Below are positions 12,771-23,692 of a stretch of DNA of 64,000 bases, one piece after another. Under the pieces are notes generated by a model that did no database searches, had not been told where the DNA came from, and saw only the letters and a list, made by a program, of their open reading frames with translations. How positions within the stretch are numbered: the first letter of the stretch is position 1; every line of letters starts with the position of its first letter. The stretch is from Dermanyssus gallinae (lineage: Eukaryota > Arthropoda > Arachnida > Mesostigmata > Dermanyssidae), in NCBI GenBank assembly GCA_003439945.1, contig QVRM01001482.1, positions 88,198 to 152,197 of the forward strand. Direction: 5' to 3'. The position numbers were made by a program, and so were the translations under genes.

Positions 12771-13848
12771 TGTCAGCAAGCAAGCATCTTTGACACATAT
12801 GTAATGTCGCACAAGTCTACGGTACACATTACTACATACATTTAGCATCCACAGCGCGCTTTGCTTCACCAATCCAATGCTTAATAATTAACGATCCGAA
12901 AGGGGAGGGGACAGCATAGCAACGAATTTGACTTGACGTACGCTTTCGGGAAACCGGTGTCGACACCGTCGGCTTAGCGGCAGCTTCGTCTAAGTCGACA
13001 ATCGACATCCCGTCGTCGCCGCGGCTCGTTCCAGCCGGGGCCAAATCTGGGGCCGTTTAGGGTGCGAGAGGAGAATATGTGTTGTTGCTTTACGGTCGTA
13101 ACAGAGATATGCCTCCGCCCATAAATGGCCAATCTACCACTACTGCTGCTATTACTACGGCGACGATTTTTGGTCGTTGCGCAACGCCGCTTCCTCTAGT
13201 TCTGTTCCTCACCATCGTGGTCGTGGTCGTCGTCGTCGCCGTCGCCATTGCCATTTCGCGTCTCCGAGGCCCTTCTGAATCGTCTCTCCCACGGCGTTGT
13301 TACACGAGCAAGTACTAACAGACAGCAATAGGGCGCGCTTTTTCAAACATACCGCAGCGGAAAGATAAGGGCGCTGTGGGCGACGTGTTCCTCGGCCCTC
13401 CGTTGTTCGTTCGGCTGGGCAAGCGGGCATTCGGGCGGTCGGGCGGCGCCCGGCATAACCTCTTCAACGCAAGCTCAAGCGCGTCTCCTCCACTCCCCGC
13501 CCGTCCGTTCCCCTTCGGCCCGTATCCCGCCGGCCCATTGATGGTAGCGGGAAAAGACCCGGGAATCGGCCCCCCTCATACGTCATCATGGCATACCATG
13601 ATGGCATCGTCAACGACCACGGCGACCTGACAAAGGCTATAAACGGGAGCGTACTTTTCTCAACACGGGTACGCGCTCATACATTCATGCGTTTACATCA
13701 TACATACGTACATGCATACATACATACGTGCATACGTATCTACGACGTGCACCGTGCGCTGTGAACGGTGGCGGCCAGGTTGCTGCTACGTACAGATACA
13801 ATACGCATGTGGCAATACAGGTACAATACGTGCACATGCACAGTCTAG
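12771..13848. other. Non-coding DNA before SINE A copy 1
   Basis: GC-rich in the middle (12950-13630) with CGTCGT-type triplet runs near 13220-13250, then ACAT/CATACGTA-type repeats at 13680-13740. No coding exon is supported. Confidence 0.5.
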
Positions 13849-14018
13849 TTTTCGGGCTGAGCCTCAGCCAAGATTTTACGTCCACAGGACTGCTCTTTGC
13901 CTTATTGCTTCATAGACGGACCTCCATAAATAGCACAAATGTGCAACGGTGGGGCTCGAACCCGCGCACCTATGTATGTGTCTCCTCTGGTGACGAGGCG
14001 CAGGCACCACGCCACCGA
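13849..14018 (-). mobile_element. SINE family A, copy 1 (tRNA-derived)
   Basis: On the - strand it begins with a tRNA-like head containing an A-box-like GGTGGCGTGGTG and a B box GGTTCGAGCCCC, followed by CACCGTTGCACA and a tail ending AGCCCGAAAA. The same order and sequence recur on the + strand at 47736-47901, about 34 kb away, with indels and point changes. A conserved tRNA-like pol III head plus a shared non-tRNA body in two dispersed copies marks a SINE, not a tRNA gene. The B box was the clue; the body match confirmed it. Confidence 0.85.
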
Positions 14019-16784
14019 CGCGCACATGCACATTCTGGTCGTTGTCGTCGTCGTCATCTTTCTAATCGTCGATGTCGGTGTTGAGCTCGCATAGGGCCGG
14101 CGCCTGCTCAAGCGGCCGAGGCTATTACGTACGTTACTCTGCCAAACGTGATTTAATTTTGCAATTACTATCAAATTATATCGTTTTAGAATTGGCGGAA
14201 CGAGATTGTAGACGTCATTGGGCGTGTAGTCCTAGCTATGTAGGTGTCAACAGTGGTGGTCACGACGTATCGGATGCAGAGGCAACGCCGGCCATTCAAC
14301 AAGATGTGTCATCGATGATGTTTCAGCCAAACGTGTGGTTGGGTGCGTCGACTGAATAAATCGCTCGAGTAACGCCGCAATTGTAGTAGACCAATATTGT
14401 GCAAAAAACAACCACACTCGTTGACGACGGCAAAGACAAATGGTAATTGACCAGATCGATGCACAAGTTCACCGTCAAACCATTCTACACGCAAATGACG
14501 ATAACATGACATGTAAATGGTTATCAGACGCCTGCAATGTGCTATTGAGGCCCAGAAGCTGTATTTGTTTTGTTGTAAATTTTATTGTTGTCGTTGCTGC
14601 TGTTGTTGTTGTTGTTACAAACCTTGTTTACAAAGTAACGTTACGTTAACGTACTCCTGCTGCTTTTTCGGCCTGTCGTATTCGTTGGGTTCGTGTCTCT
14701 TCCGGGACCGTCGTTCCCTGCACGTCGTATCATGCACCCATCTTCCTTTCGTCGTGAAGATACGTATGCGCTCCGTCCGCAGTCACTCAGTCTGTCAGTG
14801 ATCATCAGTATGCAATGCCGTTATGTCAATACTCTCCGAGCAAGCACGAACCACTCGTTTTGGTGGTTTACGGGTGTCAGCAGCGGTTCTGCTGTGGGGG
14901 TGGCGGGTGGGGCGATGGTGACATTAGCAGCGTACGTTGACCGCCGCACCATACTACTGGCAGACACGGACGTCATCCGTTGCTACCCCCCCCCCCCCTT
15001 CACGTGCTGCCGGCAGCCCTTCAGTCAGCGGCAGCGGACCAGTGCTTTTTGCCCTATCCGGTCCTAAGCCGGACAGTTGGGCCTGCGGCGGCTTCTGTGG
15101 TTGGTGCTGCTGCTGATACTTGGGGTGCTGGGTGCTGGTACGGCCTGCGGTCTGGGCCCCGTCGCGCCGGTGCTTTAGGGAACGCGAGAGGGGGCTTGCT
15201 TGGGTGGGTCTTCCGACGGTTGGTTTGCCTCTGTTGGCGCTCAGATGGTGATGGCATTGACGGCGCAGGCCGAATTAGAAGGGGAGCGCAAAAGCCAAAG
15301 GACGAACGAGAGAGAGAGAGAAAGACACCGATAGAGACAGATATAGAAATAGAGAGGGAGTGGAAAGGAAATATATATATATATATATATGTGGGAAGAA
15401 GGAGAGGAAGAGAGATAAACGACCACCACGATGCCGACGGCATACGGTCACGTAACACGCAGCACGCGTCGTCTTGTCTTAGACATTCGGGCCACGAGCG
15501 CTGCTGCTGCCGAATCGAGTGTCGAACCACAGGGCAACAATCATCGGGCTAGACCTGCCCACTATAAATGACCAGTGGTACGCAAGCAAGAAGCGACCGC
15601 CGCCGCATATGTGCACTTGCTGCTGATTTTCTTATTGATGTTGGTGTTATCTGCGTTGGCGGTGTCGTTCGCTGAAAGCTGCTTGACGAGGGGCACCATG
15701 CTCTTAAAGATAGGGCTGTTTCGCTGGAGCAAGGCGCGGGCATATTTCTTGCAAACGACGTGTCGCCACAACGACACTGACGACAAGGAAGGCGAAGATA
15801 GCAACACTAGCAACAACAACAAAAACATATTGTTGAGCGTTGAACGCGTAGAGGGCAGATATAGAAATCACGCCTTCCTCCTTTACCGCTTGGTGCTAGA
15901 GAGCACTGATCGCTTGGGGGTTGGGCAATTGTGATAGCCATGGCAGTAATTGTACAAGTTACACCAGTGGTAGTTGGAGGTGGCGAAGTTAAACAAGTTG
16001 TTTTACTAGTAGTACTAGTTTTGTTGCTTGTCCTTGTAGTAGCAGTGACAGTGGTCGTCGAGTAGCAGCAATATACATTTTCACGATTCGTTTTACTTAC
16101 GGTCTTGTCGTGTAGGCCACCACGGCAGATAACTTATGGGCTTAAACATGCCATTGGTACTGCTTTAAGCCAGCAGCTTTAAGCAGGCTAGCAAGAATCA
16201 TTGGCCGACGAGGCGGACGTTTCGCGGCCATGATGCGCCTGCTTCGACAGACTGCAGCGAACGGGCAATGATACTCATCCACAAAACGAAGCTCATAGAG
16301 TATCCGTCTAGATCCAAGTGTGCGTCTCCCTCACCCCTCCCCCCGCAGACGGCACGCAGCTACGCTGAGCCAGGCCAAGCCAGAGTTAGGACTTCGACAG
16401 CCGCGGGTGGCGGCAGCGGGGGGTGGCGACTTCGTGCCAAGCAACACCCGCAGATGCCAACAGCGTTTCTCGCCGCTCGGAGCTACGGCGCTTAAGAGGG
16501 AGGAGGACATCGATGATGACATTTGCATAATTGAGACGGAGCAGCCCAGAGAAGGGAGAAGAACCGACCGATGACGCCTGTGGACCCCCGCGAGTGCGCC
16601 CCTCTCTGTTCTGCTATCCATACCCCATTTCCCCCCACTAGTTCTCGCCCTCTATCTCGCACGCGCGCGAGGCTGAATTGGCCAGCGGTAGCAGCAACAA
16701 GTATGCCAGTAGTCATCTTCACAGACAGTGGCCGTCGCCGCATATAGCATTCTAACTAGCGCTTGACGTCTCAGAGACAACGGC
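14019..16784. other. Non-coding DNA between SINE A and TAA array
   Basis: Contains a TTG-rich run (14580-14620), a C run at 14985-14998, a GA array at 15309-15322, an AT array near 15370-15390 and CAA-type repeats near 15800-15830. Open frames of up to 190 codons here run through these simple repeats and show no domain. No gene is called. Confidence 0.5.
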
Positions 16785-16823
<39 letters not shown>

Positions 16824-16852
16824 CATATTAATAATAATAGTAATAATAATAA
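16785..16852. repeat. (AAT)n microsatellite
   Basis: Run of AAT/TAA triplets, imperfect in the second half, with a few C and G interruptions. The AT-rich DNA after it continues to about 17060. Confidence 0.93.
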
Positions 16853-18399
16853 TTTATTGTTCATTCATATTACAATACAATTCACAAGTGTTACAATCCT
16901 ATATATTGGCTCCTAGCAAATGAAACTCGAGGTATTAGGTACAGGGCTATTGGGCTGGTCCACTAGCCAGAGTTCCTCTGTTTCTGAGCATCCAATGACA
17001 GATTATTATTTGATAATATAAAGTATAAATTATTTTTGATCAATTATTAATAATAATATTCGGCCGGGTAACGCCGCCTCTGTGCGTGGAACTCTGCTAG
17101 ACTGGACACGCCAGAATCTGGAGTATGTGACGTTTTAATTTAGTTAACCAAATCTAGACGCTCTTATGTTTATATATATATACATATATATTCATACCAT
17201 CTCACAGCGGGCAGCTGTGAGATTGTGTTAAAGTGTAGTATAGGTGAAAAAGGGGTAATAATTATTATATATTAATTTTATTCAGGCATGTAATAATATT
17301 ACGTTGCGGGCGATCCACGCAAGGCCATGTTTTTGAGATAGATGATGTATTTGGCCCTTTTTAAGGGGAACGTGGATATAATCATAGTCGTCGTGAACTG
17401 ACAGGAAGCGAACGGGAGCATGATGAACCTGGCTTAAATGTCCATACCTCACAATTGTAATAATAACAACGGGCAATGTGATACATTTTCGTACTTATCG
17501 CACTGGAAACCACCCTGACACCCATCATTGAAGGAACCGACTTGTTTCTCAATAATTTGAGAAGCTAATTATCATTAGCGTCCGTTTGGATGGCGTGCCG
17601 ACTGAAGCAATGTGAGTGTACAAGTACATATAGATGTTGTTGCTTCTGAACTTCCGTAGAACAGCGCACATTTGAACACTTCCTTCTCATCTTAGATGGC
17701 ACCAAAACGTATATAATAACCGTCGTAACATTTTCAAACAAAAATAGAGCAAAACTCGCGGCACAAAAGAGTGAGAAGTCCTATATAGGCAAAGTCCGGA
17801 CAAATCTATTATTTGGAACTCTAAGATTCTTATTCAAGGTAGAGTTACGGCTAGTTGGACAATATTTTTTTCTGCATTTTGAAATGACCCACAATTCTGC
17901 ATTTTGAAATAATCTTTTTTGGTTGCCCGGAGCTCGCAAGAGGGCGCTAGCCGCGAAGAAAGGTAGTTGTTTATAATAAATACCACTATGCTGATCTAAT
18001 AGTTGTTCTGACCAGCTCGTTGTTTTTCTATATGTTATATCGCAAAAATTTGATTTGTGTAAAACAAAGAATTTGGAGTGCTTTGCCCTACGAGTTTAAA
18101 AAACACCTGCACTGCTCAGGTATGCTGTACCATTTTGGAGGTCTTCAGACTCCAAAGACTCTGAAACAATAATATCGACCTGGATGATAAATCAAAACCT
18201 AACGTAAGTTTTTTAACCCCAAAATTAAAATAGTTGGGTTGAAAATTGGTTAATCACTATCTACCAGTCTCCGTCGACCGGTGCTGTCGAATTACTACTT
18301 ATCCAGAATAATGCAAATATATTTAGCAAAGAAGAGTGGCTTCACTGGAGCCGGCGTTATTGAAAAGAGGAAAGCGCATCCTTCACAAGTGTTGTAGGA
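16853..18399. other. AT-rich non-coding DNA
   Basis: Stop codons occur in all frames. A segment at 17775-17816 is similar to 29241-29284 (both contain AAGTCCTAT, then ACAAATCT), suggesting an old unclassified dispersed repeat. Near 17875-17915 a short phrase (TCTGCATTTTGAAAT) is duplicated. Confidence 0.45.
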
Positions 18400-20153
18400 A
18401 TTATATTTTTGTCATTTCAGATTTTTCTTGCCAAAACTACTCCTTAGTTTAGCCTTAAGAATGAATAGGATTTGCGCAAGACCCTCAAAAAAGAGAAGAG
18501 AGAAACAACCTGTTGTGCCTTTAATAAGTATGCACACTCTTTTTGAATCATCTTTCTGTCAAAACCGCCAGAAAGCGCTATATCTACGCCATCTGAGGCG
18601 CAGGCCTGATGACTGACGTACTTCTGGAGAGGCCGAGCAGTATAAAAACTCAGATGTCCCCAGCTCGTTATAGCCCCTAAGTGCATTCTCTTTAAGTTTC
18701 CCTTTAACTGCATCTTCTTTCTCATCTCTCAAGACAACCATCTTAGCCTCTGACCCCAGTGAGAAACATTATGATCTTGGGTATTCTATAGCTATGATTG
18801 TAATATATCGGTCGCTATTGTATTTAAAGTCCTCCAGTCAATTACTCTGCAGATTGTGGTTGCGCCCTTGATAAAGCCGATAAAGGCAAAGAGTTAATCG
18901 CAGATGGCTCTGATGACCCCGTGTTCTGACGCTGGCATCCAGCATCAACGAATTCCTCTTGGCTTCTGTTGGCATAGCATATATAGAATATACGCCTGGA
19001 TATAGTCCCTATCGACCTATATCCAGGCGGACACTTTTCCGTAGTCCCTATTTTGGGTTGCGATGACTTTGCGACGGTTCGTTTCGACAGTCGTCTGCCA
19101 TATGGCCTATCCCTTGATGTCACGTGCGACGCGGGAAACCGATCTATTTGGCCACCCGTTGACCACCCCACATTTAAACCCCCTCTCGTCAATAGGGCCT
19201 CTCCGATTTTTCTATCTATAAATAGGGTAGAGATTAAGTCTTCGTTTGTCCTTTGCGTGGGTTTTGGCTCTTACCCCGGCTTACCCTGAAATTGGCATTT
19301 AACGGATTTCCGATAGTTTTTTTTTATGGAGGTGCCTTGCTCGAGGCCGTGGAGGTTCAGCTTGATCTATGCGTTTTGTTTTCAGGTGTTCACATACACA
19401 TTCGCTAAGACCATTATCTAGTTTACACATTTTTTGCATCCGGCCTCTCTGACTCGCAGTTTGAGCCGGACGTCTCTTCCGACCACAAGACTCTTAGAAA
19501 TGTATCTTCACCGGGGTCTCAGTTTTCTGGCATCATTTCTGTCTATTCGAAAACGTACTGCTTCATTTCCAGGTTTGACGGCCTTTACTCGAGTTTCTGT
19601 CTGGAATTAGGGCGTCAGGCGTGCAATTGGTTTTGAGTCTTTAGCCGACCCTTTACGTATACCACCGCCCTCACACCCCTTTTCCATCAAACTGCTAGCG
19701 CGGACGTTCTTGCTTTTGCTATATAGCCATATCAGTTTCAGAATTCTTTATAACCAAGTGACTAGCTCTTTCTTAGTCATTGCTTCCTTCATGCGCCTGC
19801 GTAGCCCTGCTGCACGCTGCTCCTCGTTCTCTTCTCTGGTCTCCTCGGTCTTCTGTGATATCAATCCTTCGGATGCAGGCTCACTTTCTAGTAGAACTTT
19901 TATTAGGGAGTTTAATCTGTAAACTATCTCTGCCGCCTTTCTCACTTTCTTGTAAACTGTTTTTTTCTGACTCTCTGGGCGTCAACTCCTCGATTCCAGC
20001 GTCTGCCGTTTTCTCGCTATGGGGAATCCTAGTCGTGGCCACCAAGCCAGTCTCCAATCCACCGCCTCTCTTTCGTCTGAGCTTTCACTTGACTAGCTTC
20101 TTGGGGGCTCTTGTCAAAGCTTTCATTGAGAGGGGTTTCCTCTGTCCATACAG

Positions 20154-20155
<2 letters not shown>
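18400..20155 (-). mobile_element. Possible decayed retroelement ORF1-like remnant
   Basis: On the - strand several frames read like a broken nucleic-acid-binding protein: a charged, probably coiled-coil piece at 19945-19748 and a GHMADDCRNE piece near 19112-19083 that resembles the second half of a CCHC zinc knuckle, its first cysteines lost to stops. The decay is heavy and the match is by eye only. It could also be chance. An exact 13-bp inverted repeat lies within it at 18993-19029. Confidence 0.3.
18993..19029. repeat. Exact inverted repeat, 13-bp arms, 11-base spacer
   Basis: CGCCTGGATATAG at 18993-19005 is matched exactly in reverse complement at 19017-19029. The flanks do not match further. 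It breaks the putative retroelement remnant, so it probably arose after that insertion. Confidence 0.9.

Positions 20156-20158
<3 letters not shown>

Positions 20159-20201
<43 letters not shown>
20159..20201. repeat. (AT)n-(GT)n microsatellite
   Basis: About 35 bases of AT repeat followed by four GT units. Source of Tyr/Ile-repeat open frames on both strands. Confidence 0.96.
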
Positions 20202-20202
<1 letters not shown>

Positions 20203-23200
20203 TCCATCCAAATTGGCGCGTACTTGATCGGCCTTTTTGAGGCCATTCGTACATAGTGGTTCAACAAATTCAAATCGGAGTTGTTCGGTTTATATGCTTG
20301 GGTAACCACTCATGTACTAAACGGCTGGTATGAAAGGTAGTGCTATTTTACGTATCGCAATCCTTTAGACATTTCTAATATCCACGATTTAATGAGAGTT
20401 TGTAGAATACGCAAGAATGTACGGTGGCAAGTATAGGTTCTGCTTAGCGTGTTCTACTTAACATGAACTTTCGTCCTCGACCCCTAGACCGGATGAGCGA
20501 ATACCAGACGCAATGAAGATTCAAATCGAGGGGCGCGTCAAGTTCTGAAAAGCTTGTATGTGAGTATACAGGGTGTTTGTTTTAAGACCAAAACATGTAT
20601 GGGCATATACAGGGTGTTTTGTCAACAGAAAAAAAAACAAAAAACATATATATATTTATTTACATACATGTGCAAAGCATCTCATACGATAGAAAAGATG
20701 ACATGACTTCAGACGCTTTGGCGTACTCTCCGTATACGTATATGCGGCAGACGGATGCGGTAGCGACGGCATCAATGTTGGCTTTGTTCCGCACATCCCT
20801 CTCTCTCTATATTTCCTTTTCTGATTCTTTCTTTCGCGCGCTCTCTTTCCCCCTCTCTCTCTCTGTCCCCCTCTCTCTTCCTTTCTCCCTCTATGCGGAA
20901 GCGGCGAAGTCGCCTCCGCCGCCAAGTGTGTCGAAATAGCAGTAACAGCAGCAGCATCCGCAGTAGCCAGTAAATCGTTTTTATTGTAACCAGCTCGCGT
21001 CCGCAACCGTCGTCGAGCCTTCGAGCCATTCTCATGGAGATGGACAACCAACCAAACGAACGAACGGACGAACGCAGGTCGTGCCGCGGCAGGACAACAA
21101 CGGCTCCTGACGCCGCTAGCGCGAGCGAAGCCCTGTTGGCGAGAGAAGGTGGGGACGAGAGAAGGTGAGAGAACCCGCCGACCGGGATGGCCGGATTGTA
21201 GCGTGGTAGCGTGACACGCAGATACTTCAATATGGCGCAACTGCAACACCAACACCGATCGAGTGCGGTGTTGTTGTGGCATAGCCAACCAACTACGCTC
21301 CGCCTAACCTGATATTGATACACACAAGGACTGCTGCTGCTGTTGCTGTTTCGGCCTCGGTCCTCCTTTCAGCCAGCCAATTCGGAGGTGGCACGGGGAG
21401 GGGCGAGCGGGGGGTGGTGTGCGGGGGGCAGAGGAAGACGACAATGACAACGACGACGACACGGCGGTCGGTCACATTGACAACAACAGCAATGGTAGCA
21501 TGGAAAACCTACGTAGTACAAAAGCCGAAGACAGCTGGCGAAGTTGCTGCATGTACGCCGCTTCCTCATTGAAGCACGCTATAAAAGATTATATATATAT
21601 ATATATATACAGCAGCTGCAATATGATTACAGCAGCAATTGAGCGCTGGCGATTAAAGCTGGAAATTGCTGCCGCTTGCTGTCTTTTTTTAGGCGCCCAT
21701 CGGGAACTCTTCTTACCCAGGTCTTCTTTCTCTTCCTTAAGACTCATCCACCTTTTTCGAGGAGCTGACCTATCTAATTGGGCCGTCGACTTGCAAGCGC
21801 TCAACGCGTTGACACTGTCTACCCTCGAGGCCCTGCTAAACACATCTCTACCACCTGGCGCACGGCAACAGGCATAACTGTCCGTCTCTAAAGGGGGCAT
21901 CGGGATTCCGAATTTGAAGACCCTGGCCGGTTCTGTCATAGTCTCATCAATGCTAAGCGCAGAAAACAGGGCAATTTCCTCGTTTAGATATAGCAGGAGT
22001 TGGCCAGTTTAGAAGCCGCTTAGCCCAGCTTGAGGAGAATCTGGAGGCCCGGCTCGGAGGCAGGCCTGACAACGTACTATCCTAACGTGCCCCTTTGCAC
22101 GCTGAAGTACAACGACGTCTCTTTAGTGAAGCTGCTATTGGTGTTTTTAATGCGTTTTATTTACATTATCTTATGTGCATTACAACATTATAATCGCATA
22201 GTTCATAAGGCTGAAATCTCGTGTACGCAGCACTGCATATATACATATATATATGCATAGTCGAATACTTATGATGCTATAAAACGCATATGTAAGGAAT
22301 ACCATAAACAGGGTCAAACCGAACGACCTCCAAGTACAGTCTGTCAACAGCAGGGCCCAAATGAAGTCTATCCTGGCGGTGAAGCGGAAAAATAATGCAC
22401 GCTGCATTGTTCAGATGCATCATCAATAATTAGCTAGCAGAAAAATCCACATTTGTTTTGCTTATGAGTTGGTCAGCTAATTTTCGGATGGCGTTGACGT
22501 GCTTAGCTCAGCCCATGCGTATTGTACTTGAATCGTGTCGAGGTCGATTAAAACGCTCAAGGTGATGGGCGTCGTAGCTTGAGAGACAGAGAGAATCTCC
22601 CACTCCCTTCCGCGCATCCCGGCAGAGGCAAACCAGCCTCAACAAGGCATCCACCTTAAGCCAGTTTGAGTCGTTGCAACTCTGTGCAACTCATTCGTGA
22701 CCGGCCATGTGCTCTCGTGGACAAATACTGACTCGCGACGCGGCAGCTAGTGAATCGCAACCTCAATACGGTACGGTCTTCAACTCCCCTGCCCCTCCCC
22801 CCTCCCGCCATCGTTGACCATGGCCCTGTCGTCTAAGTCCTCATTGTCGTCCTCTCGCATTGTGCCGATTCAACCGATTTCACCTGTGACCGCATAGCAT
22901 CACGGCGGGTCGGTCGTGGTGTCCGCGCGATGCCGTGTCAGCACGGCCATTGTTGATGACGTGCCGGACTAAACTTACCAACGCAACTTCTGCCAGCCAA
23001 CGACGACGATGACGAGAACAACAACAACAACAAGAATAACAACAACAATGACAACAATCCGAGTTTTGCCACGAGAGGAGACGCGCACAGGCTTCAAGCG
23101 CCCTCGTGAGGGCGCTTTAGTGAGACAGCAAGCGCGATTTGCCAATTGTGTGTGTTCACGCATAAGCTCCTCCCGCTTCTGCAGCCGCAGCGACTACTTC

Positions 23201-23204
23201 TGCT
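20202..23204. other. Non-coding mosaic DNA
   Basis: Near 20567 and 20608 the phrase TATACAGGGTGTTT occurs twice, 41 bases apart; TACAGGGTGT resembles ends of some mariner-like elements, but no partner end was found. CT-rich DNA at 20800-20895 gives a long - strand frame (about 20656-21288) of Arg/Glu repeats with no domain. AT array near 21590-21610. CAA triplets at 23010-23050. A perfect 10-bp-arm palindrome lies at 23096-23117. No gene is supported. Confidence 0.5.
23096..23117. repeat. Perfect palindrome, 10-bp arms, 2-base spacer
   Basis: AAGCGCCCTC (23096-23105) and its exact reverse complement (23108-23117) are separated by GT. The hairpin would be GC-rich and stable. No downstream T-run or gene end gives it a clear role. 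Confidence 0.88.
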
Positions 23205-23470
23205 GATGTGTCTGCTGTTGTAATGTTGTTGTCGTTGTTGTTTTGTTGTTGTTGTGGCTACTGTTGTTGTTATCGTTTCGTATATCTGTTGCCCTTGTGT
23301 CTCCTCGAAGGCCTGTTGCTCTTTTCATGCTGCACGGACGCTTTCCAGACTGCTTCGGATCCAGAGCTGTTGTTATTGCTATTGCCCTTGTTGTTGTTGT
23401 TGCTGCTCTTGCAGCTGCTGGTGTTGTTGTTGCTCTTGTAGCTGCTGCTGTTGTTGTTGCTGTTCTTCTT
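23205..23470. repeat. Imperfect TTG/CTG triplet-rich tract
   Basis: Repeated TTG, CTG and CTT triplets with interruptions, especially 23215-23275 and 23375-23470. It gives leucine- and cysteine-rich translations on + and glutamine-rich on -. Composition, not coding selection, explains these frames. Confidence 0.85.
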
Positions 23471-23484
23471 CTAACCCGACATTG

Positions 23485-23692
23485 GTGTAGGGACGATGTT
23501 GACGATGAGTCTGATGGTACTCGTGGTGATGCTGGTGGTGGCGTTGATGATAACGATAGTGATGATTACGATGGTGATGGCCTTGGTGACGACGATGATG
23601 CTGCTGCTGCTGCTGCTGATGATAATGATGGTGGTGATGATGACGATGATGATGATGATGCGGATCATGATTATGATGATGATGATAACTCA
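23485..23692. repeat. Imperfect GAT triplet tract
   Basis: About 200 bases dominated by GAT/GAC/GGT triplets with a CTG run in the middle (about 23601-23619). Its frames read as poly-Asp on + and poly-His on -, and a third + frame reads poly-Met. It directly follows the TTG/CTG tract, so a 490-bp block has a sharp switch of triplet type. Confidence 0.9.

Noticed and set aside
14980..15552. 190-codon + strand open frame
   Set aside because: Overlapped by a 158-codon - strand frame; composition driven by GA and AT arrays; no domain.
20656..21288. 210-codon open frame on the - strand
   Set aside because: Runs through CT/GA-rich low-complexity DNA; translation is Arg/Glu/Ala-rich with no domain, and an overlapping - strand frame of similar length exists.
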